Positions 1 through 12,645 are shown, numbered from the stretch's first letter. The stretch is DNA of 64,000 nucleotides from Megascapheus bottae (GCA_024803745.1 JANJXV010000004.1:44022858-44086857), one strand, 5' to 3'. Notes: generated by a model not told the origin, from the sequence alone. Translations and numbers: made by a program.

Positions 1-60
1 GTGTGTGCAATGTGTGTGTGTTTGTGTGTCTGTGTGTGTACATGCTTGTGTGCATTCATA
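1..60. repeat. degenerate GT microsatellite
   Basis: Interrupted GT dinucleotides with occasional C and A changes run from the left edge. The array may continue outside the window. Confidence 0.8.
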
Positions 61-77
61 TGTGACTGTGTGGATGT

Positions 78-260
78 GTATGCCAGTACTGAAGCTTGAA
101 CTAGGGCCTCAAGCTCTTGCTTAGATATTTCACTCAAAGCTACCACTTGAGCAACAGCTCTTCTTGCTTTTAAATGAAGTTGATTGAATGAAGATAAGAA
201 TCTTAAAGTTTTTCCTGAGTAGCTAGAATTACATGCATGAGCCAGTACAGCCTGGCTCAG
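78..260 (-). repeat. SINE remnant, B1-like left arm plus ID-like right arm
   Basis: On the plus strand it reads as the reverse of the family: CTTGAACTAGGGCCTC, then TACCACTTGAGCAACAGCTC, then GAAGATAAGAATCTTA, ending with TAGCTAGAATTACATGCATGAGCC. The order matches better copies such as 54690-54914. It is diverged and lies next to the tetranucleotide array. Confidence 0.75.
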
Positions 261-282
261 AGACAAATATATACAAACATAT

Positions 283-289
283 AGGTAGG

Positions 290-333
<44 letters not shown>

Positions 334-339
334 CACAAA

Positions 340-398
<59 letters not shown>

Positions 399-410
399 TC
401 ACACACACAT
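283..410. repeat. compound (TAGA)n / (CA)n microsatellite
   Basis: About eleven GATA-type units (roughly 287-333) run directly into a long CA array (about 335-410). This explains the low-complexity Cys/Val and Ile/Tyr open frames on the minus strand here; they are not genes. Confidence 0.95.
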
Positions 411-1551
411 ACTTCACATGGCCACAAAGAAAGTACATTGTCCTGGTAGCTTGCATCCAGGCCAAAAGAAAGCAACCATCTAGCAAATGCCAGGGTCTGC
501 TGATTTCTGTATGAATGATAGTGTCATGATACAAATGTAACTCATTTTCAGAAGCCATTATATACCAGGCAGAAAACTAAAGGACTCCAAGGACTCAGAT
601 TTTTTTAAAAACTCTTATAATTCAATGTATGGTTAGGGGAAAAAATTTAAATGCCAAGCAACAGTTTCCACAGGTAGGAGTAGAATTATGATTTCAGATA
701 TCCAAATGGGTGGCATGGTTGGGTAGAGATTCCATTTTTATTGGGATAAGTGGCGGTATTATTTCTCTGATGAGCCACTAATTTAGGGAATTTTCAAGCA
801 AAATTTTTCAGAGGGAATGAAAATATCAAAGTGTTAACAATCCAACAAAGTGAAATGCAGAAGAAAAAGCACTAGGGAAATAACCCAAGGTATTATTAGG
901 AAAACATAGCTATATGCTAAGATTAAGGACAAAATAATCTTAATATATCAATGGCCAGGATAAAATAAAATGGAGAAGCATGTATATGGTATTTATATAT
1001 AAATGAGTACATATATATTTACCAGCAATCACAAAGAATTTCAGTGTTGGAATGGAAGAATGCAGGTGGATATCTTAATAGAAGAATCTAGTGTAATAGA
1101 TTCTTTTTTATCCTTCCTTCTATGAAGGATAGAAAAGAAATCTTGTCCACTAGATCTCAGGATATTTTTACTTAAGTAATCTGGAGTATTACTGGCACCA
1201 TTTGTGTGGGCAATCTGGATTATTCTGCTATGATATTAAATTGATGATTTTTCCACAATTATGCAAAAAGTTTGGAGAGAATAGTTTTTTGCTGTACAGA
1301 AACAAAACAAAACAAAATGAAAAAAAAGACATTTGATTCTCCTAGAATCATTACCCAACCAAAGAAGTTTATTTCTCCACCTTCATGGCAAGGTGTCAAT
1401 TTAATCCCTCATGTGCCAAAAGAGTTGTCAAAGTTACTTTGGATCATTAAAAAAAATGGAAATGATATTGAGTTTGTTATGAGAAAAGTCTATGAATATA
1501 ACTTGTGACCTGTATATTAGGGGAAGGATATTAGAAGATGAGGTTATGGTA

Positions 1552-1860
1552 TACAATTATAAGTGATGCCCAGAAGTGGTGGCTCATGCCTCTAATCCTA
1601 GCTATTCAGGAGGTTGAGATTTGAAGATCATGGTTCAAAGCCAGTCCTTGAGACTCTTATCTCCAGTTAACCATCAGAAAACCATAAGAGGCACTGTGGG
1701 TCAAAGGGTAGGGTAGTAGCCTTTAGCTGAAGAGCTCAGGGACAGTGCCTGAGCCCAGAGTTCAAGTCCCATAATAGACAAAAAAATTATGTGATGAAGT
1801 ATGATATACAATTATAACTAAAATGAATGTACAATTATAAATGAAGATGCACAATTATAA
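1552..1860. repeat. scattered copies of TACAATTATAA around a SINE
   Basis: The 11-mer occurs at 1552-1562, 1807-1817 and 1830-1840, and its last ten bases recur at 1851-1860. One copy is upstream and three are downstream of the SINE at 1568-1787. The outer pair may include the SINE's target-site duplication; the rest looks like local tandem slippage. Confidence 0.6.
1568..1787 (+). repeat. SINE, B1-like left arm plus ID-like right arm
   Basis: It has GTGGCTCATGCCTCTAATCC, a CAGGAGGTTGAGATT-type 7SL-like block and GGTTCAAAGCCAG. The right arm follows, with TAGCTGAAGAGCTCAGGGAC and AGAGTTCAAGTCCC, ending in a short A tail. Confidence 0.85.
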
Positions 1861-2487
1861 ATGCTTTAAGAAACTACTCTGTACAAGACTCAGAAAATGA
1901 AGAATCCTAAAAATTCTTTAACAGTGAGATAGTTCAATTAGGAAAGATTTAAACGGAACCCTTTGAAAGCGAAAATTGAACTATTACAATCCTAAATGGT
2001 TCCATTAAGGAAGGATGTTAAGGAATACTAAAAATAGAAATGCAAGTAGAGCTTTTGAAAGGCATTTGCAAAATCCAAAAATGAATAAAATTAAGAATGT
2101 GCATTATTTTCTTTTTCCATATTGTCATATTTTGTAATTGTTATGAAATTTGGATGACCTTCCATCTATTTTAATGTAAAGCTTCTTTCCATCCATTTCA
2201 GCAGATTGGCAGCCATTTTTTATAATGCATCAACTGTTGGCACAACAGAATAGCAGGGCTCTTGTCCGGCTGTTTGCCATGAACAGACTGTCAAAAGTTA
2301 GGTTTGGAACTGACTCTTGCCAGATGATTCAATGTGGCTTGCTGGCTATTCACTCTGATCCAGTTTCTCAGTTGTCTAAACCTAGAAGGTAGACCTCAAA
2401 AATGCCTAACACTTTTGATACCAGCCGATATCTTTTCATTAAATAATATCTTTGATCAAAAATTTTAAAACAAAGGAAATAATCTAG

Positions 2488-2536
2488 TCTCCAAGGTCGC
2501 TAACCGATTGCGCCACTGGAGCTCCTCTCCAAGGTC
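2488..2536 (-). other. tRNA-Ile(UAU) 5' fragment flanked by 11-bp direct repeats
   Basis: A 27-bp insert (2499-2525) read on the minus strand contains CTCCAGTGGCGCAATCGG followed by TTAGC. This is the acceptor 5' strand and D-arm of tRNA-Ile(UAU), preceded by two extra bases. It is bracketed by perfect copies of TCTCCAAGGTC at 2488-2498 and 2526-2536. The remaining tRNA (anticodon arm, T arm) is absent, so this is not a functional tRNA gene. The match to the tRNA is from memory; the direct repeats are seen in the sequence. Confidence 0.75.
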
Positions 2537-2767
2537 TCTGAATGGAATCCTTGTGACAAGGAAGGCTAAGATGGTTGTGGTCACAGTTGCAGGCTAAATC
2601 AGCAGAAATAAAAATAACCTATAAAATTCTTTCTCAATAAAGAGCTAGAGTCAGTGTGTTGTGCTTTCTTTCCCTAGTTACTGAGAAGCCTAACACAGGT
2701 GGATCGTGTTACAGGGACTCAGTGCAGCAGGATGGGAAATCCTACCCTCTCCAAAATACAAGCAAAA

Positions 2768-3015
2768 AATCGGGGGTGAAGGCATAATGCAACAGTTAGT
2801 GCCTACCTTGCAAGTGCTAAGACTTCAGTTTAAACTCTACTACCACCTCTGATCCTGAATCAAATAACCTCAAAAAAATGTTATTAAGATCGTCCCTTGA
2901 ATAAGGTAAGCACAATGGTATGTACATATAGTCCTTGCTACTTGGGAGACTGCATTAAAAAGATCGTGAATCTGAGACCATACTGAGAAAGGTAGCAAAA
3001 TACTACATCAAAAGA
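2768..3015 (+). repeat. old composite ID-like plus B1-like SINE
   Basis: The first part resembles an ID element (GTGCCTACCTTGCAAGTGCT, then TTTAAACTCTACTACCACC). The second part resembles a B1 segment (CACAATGGTATGTACATA, GCTACTTGGGAGACT). Both are diverged. Confidence 0.5.
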
Positions 3016-3510
3016 GTCATGTTTTAAATATTCCATATACAATCTTGGATTTAATAAATTTGTCATATAGTGCATAAAAAGTTATCGTCTCAAATAAACT
3101 ATACAATTTTCTTTTATTGCCAAAAAGGCTGTATACTTTATTTTTTGTATGTTCTTGGCCTTATCTATAAAGGAAGCTCCTAATAAAAATTGTGTTCAAA
3201 GTCAGCTAAGGAATCCCAAATACTTTCCTTAAGTAGATGTAATTTCAACATCATTTATTTTTGAGGAAGAAGAAAAAGAAGTGATGAGACTTGGCACACA
3301 GAAGTTTTGTGATCGAAAATAAAGATTAGGGCAGATATTAGTAATCAGAGAAAGAGCAAGAGGGGGGAAGGAGGAGGGAGGGAGGGGGGCAAAGGGAATT
3401 AGATTGGAGCTGTTAGCTGATTTAAATAAATTTCTGTACTGAAGTGAAATGTTTCTTAGTATGCTTAATATACTCAAGCCCAGTTAAAAATGGCATAAAA
3501 AATAACCCAG

Positions 3511-3735
3511 GCCAGGCACCAGTGGCTCATGCTTGTCATCCTAGTCACTTAGCAGACTGAGATCTGAGGATTTCTGTTATCTCCGTTCAGGGCCCAGCTA
3601 AGTAAGGAATGTTTGTAAGACCCTTATTGTCAGAAGTGGGGATGAAGTTCAAGTGATAGAGTGCTAGCCTTGGGCAAAAGAAGCTCAGGGACAGTGCTCA
3701 GGCCCAGAGATCAAGTACCAGGACTGGCAAAAATA
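3511..3735 (+). repeat. SINE, B1-like left arm plus ID-like right arm
   Basis: It begins GCCAGGCACCAGTGGCTCAT and continues with a diverged 7SL-like block. The right arm has AAGTGATAGAGTGCTAGCC, GCTCAGGGACAGTGCTCAGG and GACTGGCAAAAATAAA. Confidence 0.85.
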
Positions 3736-3739
3736 AAGA

Positions 3740-5210
3740 GAGAAATAAACAAATAAAGCAATAGAGCTACGAATTTGAATTTTGTCCAAAGTAAAAGAAA
3801 CAAGAAGCAACTATATTGTGAGAATCTTACCAAGAAAAAATCATTGGCTTATTTATTAACCTCCATGGAGCTGAAAGCATCAATTAAGGCATACTTACAA
3901 ACAACACTGCCCTTGAAGTCAGGTGAGCCTGAGTTAGTCCTGGCCATTCTCTTTATCTGCTGGTGACAATGAACAAATTGTGTGACTTGGATTACAAAGC
4001 CAGGACAGAGTAGCACTCAGTTTTACTACACTAGTACCACTTGCTGCTATGTACATTTATGGTTAGTTTTATATGTCTCTGCTTTTCAGAGTTATCAGAT
4101 ATAAACAGATGGCCTTTTGATATAAAGAATATTTTAAAGTGAAAACCTTTGAGGTGCCAAAGATGAAAAAGAAATCTTTGTTGAATGGTCCTTATCTGAG
4201 TTAAGCAGAATGCCCTCACAATATAACTTCCATTAACCCCTCCATAGAAGTTTCCTGTGAATTCAGCTACCAGGAGGATAGACTGTCCACTCTCATTAGT
4301 ATCAAAAGGCCTCATAGGTTTCCTATGCTTTCACATGCAGACTTAAAAAGAAAATATCTGTGATGAAATGACACGTGCATTTCATATTAGTTACCAATCA
4401 TTACATATTCACACATGCTCAGACATAAAAAATTCTTTTCTTTCCCTGTTAATCTGCTTACTGTCAGTTAACTCAAGATGCCTAACCATCTGAAGGCAAG
4501 TTGTAGTAGAACTACTTCCTTCCTAAATAGATGGATTTTTAAACAGAAGTTCTGCATTTCAATGGGGAAATACATTATATTCACCTGATGGGTATGTTAA
4601 AAATTCTACCATCTAAGTCAGATCCTATTCAAAATTATACAAAAGATGGAAAAATCAGTCTCCTCAGATGAAAGTTCTAATTGGATCCTTGCCTCCTGTG
4701 ACTTTCCCTAGCCTTGTCCTCTTCAAAGTGATGTGCATTGTTCTATTTTAATCTGAATTTTTACATCCATGTTTAGCTTTTTAAAATTGTTTATGAAAGC
4801 CACCAAAGCCAATTAAAATATCAGATGACAGGTTGAAACATGGGATCAAATCAGGAACATAAAAGAAAAATAGAAGCAATAATTATATTCTGAACATACT
4901 TTAAGTGCAAGTAAGCACTATACAAATGTACAAAATAGGGCTAAGACTTGAAAGAAATAGTTTTCTCTTTCTCCCTTCTCTCCTCACTTTTGGTGATTAT
5001 TACTAGGAATCAATTCTAAGAGTACGAGTTTATCAACTCCCATGTACTATGCTAATAGTTTACTACAAAACTCAATTCATACAAAGCAGCTAATATATTT
5101 AACTCTGTATAGCCAAAGAATTTTTCAGGGACATTAAATGGCTGGGAAGGTTAAAGCAACAGAGAGAGGAAGAGTCTGACAGTCGAAATGGTAGCTAAGC
5201 TACTTTCTCA
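3740..5210. other. unique intronic sequence, nothing recognised
   Basis: AT-rich sequence, stop-dense in all frames. Short open frames of under 100 codons here have no recognisable protein features. Confidence 0.6.
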
Positions 5211-5211
5211 C

Positions 5212-5212
5212 A

Positions 5213-5251
<39 letters not shown>

Positions 5252-5257
5252 CACACA
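5212..5257. repeat. (CA)n microsatellite
   Basis: A CA array with one CG interruption. Confidence 0.95.
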
Positions 5258-5721
5258 GAGCAGGCCTAGGCTTGATTGTGTGTAGAAATTTTATCACATG
5301 CATTCTCAATTAGGCAGACTGAGATTTGGCAGGGCCAGTGGGATTCACTTCTTCCTATCCATGCTTGTACTATACTTTTGGAGAGGGGAAATATTTGTAG
5401 ATAATTCACACTTATGCCATCAACATTTAGAACAGTTAGGAAAATAACTTCTAAAAGTTTTCTTGAGGTCCAGGGAGTGACAAGGAAAAGAACCACTACA
5501 CTTCTAGAGAAAAAAAAAAAGATTTAATTGTCTTGTTGGCCACTAGAGAAACTCTTATGCTCACACACCTTCAAGTTGTTCTAACTTTTTGTTTCAGCTA
5601 AAACGCTGGTGAAACTGAGATCCATCAAGACCAGAGAGCCCTTTGATTCATTCTATTAGACCTGAAGGTGACTATTGAACTGAGCTTGCCTAGAAGTGTT
5701 TATAAATGTAAATCAACTTTA

Positions 5722-5787
5722 CTTTTTAGTACTTTGGCCTTAAATTACGTTTGCCTTTTTAGTACTATAGCCTTAAATTAAGTATGC
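5722..5787. repeat. 33-bp tandem duplication
   Basis: Two adjacent 33-bp units (5722-5754 and 5755-5787) each begin CTTTTTAGTACT and share CCTTAAATTA. They differ at only a few positions, indicating a fairly recent local duplication. Confidence 0.85.
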
Positions 5788-8700
5788 TTAGATATGTTCA
5801 ACTTAAACCATGCATATCCAATAAGGTGGACATCTTTATTGTATGAATATACTATATATGCTTTAATACATTCACACCTAGAAACTCCCTAAATAAAAAC
5901 TTCCTTATTCCATTATTTGTGGAGGAAAAGCAATTCCAGTCAGCTCCATATCCTCTGAGGGTAGATCTCATTGTACCCGAGTTAGCACTCTTGAAGAGTT
6001 GAACCCATTGTATGTAATTGCCTCTTCTTTCTGATGAGACCACAGCCTACAGAAAGTTCTGTTAGGATTTCTATACACGGGACACAGTCTAGAAAACTAT
6101 AGGGAGATTGGTGCAGGTAGTAAGGGATCTGAAATTCTTAAGCAGATAAAAAGATGAGTAAGGTGAATGGAAAGAATATGAAGCAAAAAAAAATCATGAC
6201 TTATTCTTCCTCTGCATCAATAATATCTGGGGGAAAAAGAACAAACCGCCCTTAACTGCTGCTCAGAGTTTTAAAGAAAAAATTTTCTTAAAATATTTTA
6301 ATAGATGATTTTTTTCACTTAGTGCACATCACAGAAAAGCTGATGATAAAAAAAGATGTAAGAGTCTTTGGAGAAGATGTGAAAGGTGAGATGATTTGCC
6401 CAAGTGAACAGCAAAGCCTGAACTTCCTTCTAAGAATCTCACAGTTCGCGTATCTTCCATTCAGAATCCTGACAATTTGCGAACCCATAAAATTGTCAGT
6501 TTTGCCATAAGATAGATGAAAATAATGTAATAAACAGAAATTAACAGATGGTTTTAAATAAATACACCCTCCCATCACCCACAGAAGGTCTGTGTGACTT
6601 ATTGATCTTTATGTCTTCCAGTGGCGGAAACAGGACAGTGAAATCAATAAGCTGTGATAGTCCATTTGGAGCTATAAATACTCTATTCAGTTGAGATTCT
6701 TGACATATTTAGAAAACATCTTTACTGTGACTGTGGCATTTTGTAAATAGTCAAGAGCCAGAAATAATTTAATCATGCAAATAATATATCATGCCCTTGC
6801 CTTAATTGGTGATTTCACAGACAAGCTCTCAGTGAGTGATGGCATCTGTGAAAGAAACAGGGCTTTTACATCTCTGCACTACATGGATCAGTGTCTCTGA
6901 TAAGAAAGCTTTAGAATCCCTGTCCCTGCTGCCTCCTTTATCATAGCTCCAGTTCTGACTTGAGCTTATACAGTTCATCACTGCTTATATTTTGCTACAT
7001 TATATTTTTATAGTCCATTTCATTCCTATAAAACAATGGTTCTTTTCAAGGCCACTTTTATCAATTGGAGAATAAAGGTACTGTTTGGAGGTGTTTTTTG
7101 AGACCCACAGCAACCGTAGAAATAAAGAATTCTACTAAACACCATCATAGCATTCAAAAGACTCTTACAAGAAAGAATACACAGTTCCCAGTGCCAACAG
7201 TGCCAAGGGGGAGAATTCTTCCAGTAAGATGCAAGCATTGAGAAACTAGAATATCTTTAGTTTTGCTGAAAAAATCTGTACCATTCAAATGCATATATGG
7301 ATAGATGAAGGAAGAAATTAATTAATGGTCTAGAACAATGGTCAGGAAAATAGACAAACTGACAACATGATAGTCTGAAGATAACTTGAAAATGTATATT
7401 AAGTTCTTGAGCTCTCATTTCAGAGAATTTTAAACTAATTCTGAAAACAATAGTGGTCTTTAATCTAAAATATATGCCTATATATACATGCATAAAGCTG
7501 AAAAATAAAATATCACTTATGTTGTTTCTGTTTGCCATATTGCGATAATTTTCAAGACAGTAAAATTTCAAATTACACAGAATGAATAGTTTCACATTTA
7601 TCCTCAGCAGGAAAAAATAAATACATTTCATAATCTTCTTAGAACTGATATTTGTGAGTAATCAATAACTCATTTGCCTCTAGAGCTCACTTAATTATTC
7701 TCATTCTCAATATCCTGTTGACATTGAAATCTTTTCCTCATTTTAATAAATTCTGACATGGATTGATTATTTTGTTTAACCTCTTCTTTCACAGTGGCCC
7801 ATCATGCACTTTCACATCTGCAGCCAAAGTTGAAAGAGATTCTGTAAGAATATATCTTGCTGACAAATGTATAATAATCCATAAAGCATCATCAAAAGAT
7901 AAAGCAAAAGTCTTAGTTAGGGAAGCTCTGGTGCCTCTTCCTTTACTAAAAATGAATGTGTTTTCAAATGATCATCTTCCTGTTTTTCTCTCTTCCTTCT
8001 TTCATTTCCCTTCTTCTCACCTCCTTCTATCTACTCTCCTCTAATTTCTTCTGTGTGTATTATTAGACATTGGATTTAGGGCTTAATGCTTACTACTCAG
8101 GAATTTTAATACCTGACATATACCTACATTTACGTTTTCCTTTTATGTTTGTTTTAAGATAGTGTCACACTAACTTTGTGCTTGTTAGTAAGTGCTCATT
8201 TCATCATGTTTTTATTGTTCTGACCAGATTATTTCAATTTTCTTTTTACAGTTCACCAACAGCTTACCATTGTCTTAAGAAAAAAGACCAACTCCTTGAA
8301 TACATCCTGCATGGCCCTGTGAAATGACTCTGCTTCCTTTCCATCCATGTTAAAATCTTTACCTCTGTGCTTCCAGTGAGGAGGGTCACAAGGTATCTAA
8401 GTGTTTGAATAAATGTTATCCTGCTTGTATTTTTGATAAAATAATAGATGTTACTTGGCAGGCTGAGTAAAGATTTCCCTCCCATATAGGCATTATCTAA
8501 CCAGTTGAGGATCTCAAAGGAACAAAAAACTAGTTCTTCCCTTAATAAGAGGGAACTACATTTGCTTGACTCTATTGAGCTGGAATATTCATCTATATGT
8601 TAACCAAATTAAATATTAAATAAATTAAAATGTTGGCTCTTAAAAAATAATCATTTTTTTATTTTCCTTAGTCGTTCATAAGAGTATCAATTCAACTTGC

Positions 8701-9955
8701 CAATTTGTTTATAATTAGTCTTGATCCGTGTCATCCCCTTCATCACTCTCACCCTCCTCTCCATTAATTCCAACCCAGATTCCCTTTCCAGTTTCACAAG
8801 TTTACATATGTACTTTTATGACTCTAGTTTTAATACTGGAACTACAATATCATTTCCCCTCAGTTTCCAGCTTGCCAACTGAAGTTAGATCATCCAGTGC
8901 CTAATATATATATTTAACATACTATATATTAATATTAATATATGGTATAATATATTATAATATGAAATATAATCTATATTATCTTATATTTTTAGTTCCA
9001 TATTTATTTCTGAGGTCTCAGAAATACAGACATGTTATTAGAAACAAGGAAATATGACTATTGCTATTAAAAGGCAAATAACATGGCTGACCTATGTTCT
9101 AGAGCTTGTAGAAATTCTGACTTATGGAAGATATAACTAGATGTTTAGCTGAAGACATTTCTAATCAAAGAATTGATGAAACAAGTTGGTTTGTTCCTCC
9201 TAACTACTTCCAATAAAATGTAAATAAGAGAGTAAGAGGAAATTGTTGAACAACAAAAAGGAAACAAACATCAAAATTAATAAAAATTTTCAGTCTGTTA
9301 ATACTACACAAAAGTGACAAAGCCTATTCTAAAGAGAATACTAAAGATGTGACTTAAACTAATCATTTGATAAGGAGATCCTGGGCTAACACTACTGGAT
9401 TCAGTAAGCCATTTTTACAGAGATTAGAAGAGTTGGAATATTCAAGCAAAGGTATATCCAGATTTATCTAAAGAGACAGAGGCAGACAGAATGAAGAATG
9501 GTTGTCAGGCATTCTGGATATCACAGGATCATTAGCCACTCATTTTTCTGTATTCTTTACAAAAAGGGAATAATAATGTTAAAAGCAATCCAGATATCAG
9601 CGTCCCCTCCTCAGTTCCAATGTTGGATCCCATAAGTTCAGTTTCAAAAGACCATAGAGAAGTATTGAATCTTTTTTCATGTCTATTGCTCCCTTTTGGG
9701 ATAGGATGTTTGTGCTATGCTCATTGCACCACAATATGGTAGAAGCCCATAACTTGTCTAGTTTCACTTGTTCACAGCTGGAGACCCAGTTTTTAGTTAG
9801 GATAAAATAATTTTGTGAGTCTCATAGACAGATGACTTTAAGTTGACGCTGCATTCAACTCTCATCCAGGGTCTGCTTGGGCAGAAGGAAGGTATTTTTT
9901 CCTTCAATGGAATGATCATCAGAGGCTGGGAGTAGAATGAAAGCTACTCAAAAAT
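5788..9955. other. unique intronic sequence with an AT-rich patch
   Basis: No gene or clear interspersed element was recognised. About 8905-8990 is a simple AT-rich run of TATATTAATA-type words. Pyrimidine-rich stretches at about 7975-8045 look like low-complexity intron. Confidence 0.55.
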
Positions 9956-9959
9956 TGTT

Positions 9960-10145
9960 GAAACCCTAAACTTCTATGTGATGGTTATTACACGGGGAGG
10001 TGAATTGATTTAAGACCACCTGAGTAAAGCTCTCATAATGGGATCGGTGTCTTAATAAAAAGGGATCTTTTTCACATTCTATATCTATATTATGAGGTCA
10101 CAGCAAGGAGGTTGGTATTTGCAAGCCAGGAAGTAAAAGGGATAA
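9960..10145 (+). repeat. old interspersed repeat remnant, probably L1 3' UTR type
   Basis: The string GGGGAGGTGAATTGATT, then AAAGCTCTCATAATGGGATC, then GAGGTCACAGCAAGGAGG and GCAAGCCAGGAAG resembles a common mammalian repeat. I associate that repeat with ancient L1 3' ends. The assignment is from memory. Confidence 0.4.
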
Positions 10146-10151
10146 AAGTAA

Positions 10152-10181
10152 AGATTAATGAAGGGTAGATTAATGAAGGGT
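10152..10181. repeat. 15-bp tandem duplication
   Basis: AGATTAATGAAGGGT occurs twice in direct succession, with no mismatch. Confidence 0.9.
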
Positions 10182-11274
10182 AGTCTGTATACACCAGATC
10201 AAGCAGAAGCTGAAATACTTTGGTAAAGAATGTATGACTGAATATTTTTTAAGCTGGGAGACCAGTGTGATGATCTGCTTGATTTTATAAAAATATGAAT
10301 AAAAGGTACACTTTGATTAAGGGATGCTTTTATCCAAATTACCAACCAGAGTGAATATAATGTTCTAATAAGAGTCTCATTATAAAGATAATGGAAGAAC
10401 AGAGATAATCAGTGTGAATGTTTGCAATTCTCTATAATATTTAAATTTTGCTTTGAAAAAAAATTTCATTTGTGTTGGAGTTAAAAGAAAATGAGTTATA
10501 CAATAAAGAGAAGTATGTATTACATTGAAGCAAAAACCAGCCCTTCTAAAACTGTTTAGAATACTAGGAATACTCATCTTTTCTCTTGAACAATAAATAA
10601 CATTGTAAGTAGTTAGTTGATGCAATCTGAGTAAGGTGAAAGCTCCTAAATTAGTCTAATATATTAAATAAATATAGCATTTCTTCTATTTAAATACAGA
10701 TGCCAGCTACTTTGTTTTATTCAGAAAGATAATGTCTCATTTCAAAGATTAGATCAATTGATTAGACCAAATGATTTATTTATTCATTTTTCTTAAAATG
10801 TAAAAAAAATTGATCATATTAATAAAGAGGTTCCACTTAATTTCCACATTCCTTTGGGAAAAAATGTTGTGTCGCACTCATAGCCTGTAAGTGTATCTGA
10901 TCTTCAGCTTCACTATTCAGTAATTATGATTTCTGTCTGGTTTCCTTGTGAGGTATGTAACATTGAATATGGGTTCATTTATATTGGCAGGAGGGCCATT
11001 ACTGTTACCTTTTACCTTAAAATGATGGCTTATGTAAAATATAAATTTTGATTTTTCTCTTATTAAACACCTTAGGAGAAACCCAAAGTGGTAATGTTAC
11101 TGTAATTTGTCTTTCTATTTTTTATTCTAAAATATACAATTTTCTCATACAGTCTTGGAAAAATCACCAGCACTGTGATTTTGCCTACTAGTTTTATTAG
11201 TTATGGTAAATTTCGGTAGAGACTTTGTATATAGTTTATTTTTACTCTTTCTTAAAAATCTATTGTTATTAATT

Positions 11275-11463
11275 TTTTGCCAGTCCAGGGGCTTGAAACT
11301 CAGAGCCTGAGCACTATTCTTGGACTTTCTCAAGGCTAGATCTCTAAAACTTGAGCCACAGCACCACTTCCAGATTTTTCTATGTATGTGATAACAAGGA
11401 ATTGAACCCGGGTCTTTGTGCATGCTAGACAATCACTCTACCACTAGGCCAATCCCCCGGCCC
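11275..11463 (-). repeat. SINE, two-arm ID-like family
   Basis: The plus strand shows TTGCCAGTCCAGGGGCTTG, TTGAGCCACAGCACCACTTC, TTTTTCTATGTATGTGATA and GAATTGAACCCGGG, ending in CACTAGGCCAATCCC. This is the reverse of the ID-like family. It abuts the ATC array on its 5' side. Confidence 0.9.
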
Positions 11464-11465
11464 TC

Positions 11466-11473
11466 CATCATCA

Positions 11474-11520
<47 letters not shown>

Positions 11521-11526
11521 CCATCA
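11466..11526. repeat. (ATC)n microsatellite
   Basis: About 17 uninterrupted ATC units plus imperfect ends, adjacent to the SINE at 11275-11463. Confidence 0.95.
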
Positions 11527-12317
11527 AGTAGTTGAACAAAGGGGTTTCAATTCAATTTATGAGAATAATGCATATAGATCAATATCAGGCTTTTTGAAAT
11601 TTTTGAAAATGGCCCTCTCTGAGGTACACTCTAAAAAATGAGTGAAATAAACAAAGGAAAGAATGAAATACAACTATGGGAAGCAGCAAAGAAGTTCCTA
11701 AGGCAGCTGCATTACTAGCCACTGATCACGAGTCCCAGTTGTTTTTTATTTTTAGTATATTCCTCAAGCTGAGTAAAGCTACCTTCATTGCTTGGACAAT
11801 GTCTAAGATTTGTTAGCCATACAACTGTAGAGAAGTTGTTGAAACTCTGCTTGTAAATAAAGTGAGAAAACTATGAACAGTAATCAATAATCTATTTTGC
11901 ATTTCAAAGTGGTGATAACATTTCATAAGCCTTTGAAGATGAATATTCAAGTAAGTTGCAGAATGTGAGGAGCATGCTTTACTAACACTTCAGACTCAAA
12001 CTTATTTTCCCTGTTTCCCTCAGTATTCTCTTAAATCTTTTCACTTTGATTCCTCTACATCTTGCCTAGCTGTGTGATATCCATTCCTTCTGTTGTTCTT
12101 CCTCTTCCTTTTTCTTCACCTTTTCTTTTTTTTGCCAGTTTTCTTCTCCAGTCTCCTTTTTATTTATTTTTCTTGTTTCTGGTGTAAATTGAGAGACCAA
12201 TTAAAGGAAAAGAAGAAGAGAAAGATAACTGGTATATAACAATCGCTTTTGGCAAGAGATTAGTATTTATTAGTAATAATTACTTGATAGCTTTTATGAC
12301 AGTTAAATAGTGTCAAC

Positions 12318-12420
12318 ATTGTGTGTATGTGTCTGTGAGTGTGTTTGTGTGTCTGTGTGGGTTTATGTCTGTGCCTGTGCCTGTGATTTTGTGTGTGTCT
12401 ATGTCTGCCTGCCTGTCTGT
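12318..12420. repeat. degenerate GT / GTCT microsatellite
   Basis: Interrupted GT-rich array with CTGTGCCTGTG variants. It generates the His/Thr-rich open frame on the minus strand, which is not a gene. Confidence 0.85.
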
Positions 12421-12645
12421 ACTGGGCATTGTACTTGATCTGGGTGCTGTCACTGAGCATGTTTTTTCAAGGCTAACTTTCTAGCTCATGAGCTAAAGTT
12501 CCACTTCTGACTCCTTCTCCCTCCCCTAGTAGTTAATTGGAGATAAGAGTCTCATGGGCTTCCTGCTCAGGTTGGCTCTCAAACTGATGCTCATATTTTA
12601 GGTTGCTAGGTTTATAGATGTGATCTACCAACATTAGCTCTCAGC
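12421..12645 (-). repeat. SINE, B1-like plus ID-like arms, diverged
   Basis: Reverse orientation: CTGGGCATTGTACTTGATC, AGCTCATGAGCTAAAGTTCC, GTTAATTGGAGATAAGAGTC, CAGGTTGGCTCTCAAACTG. Confidence 0.75.

Noticed and set aside
229..558. Open frames of Cys-Val and Ile-Tyr repeats
   Set aside because: Translation of the CA and GATA microsatellites; no start context, exon structure or protein family.
2498..2522. Functional tRNA-Ile gene
   Set aside because: Only the 5' 25 or so bases are present; no anticodon, T arm or acceptor 3' strand follows.
7257..7631. 124-codon minus-strand open frame, the longest in the window
   Set aside because: AT-rich composition giving Phe/Ile/Leu-rich peptide with no motif; no sign of an exon or gene start.
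11466..11526. Possible CRISPR-like or protein-coding repeat array
   Set aside because: It is a plain ATC trinucleotide microsatellite without spacers, in mammalian DNA.
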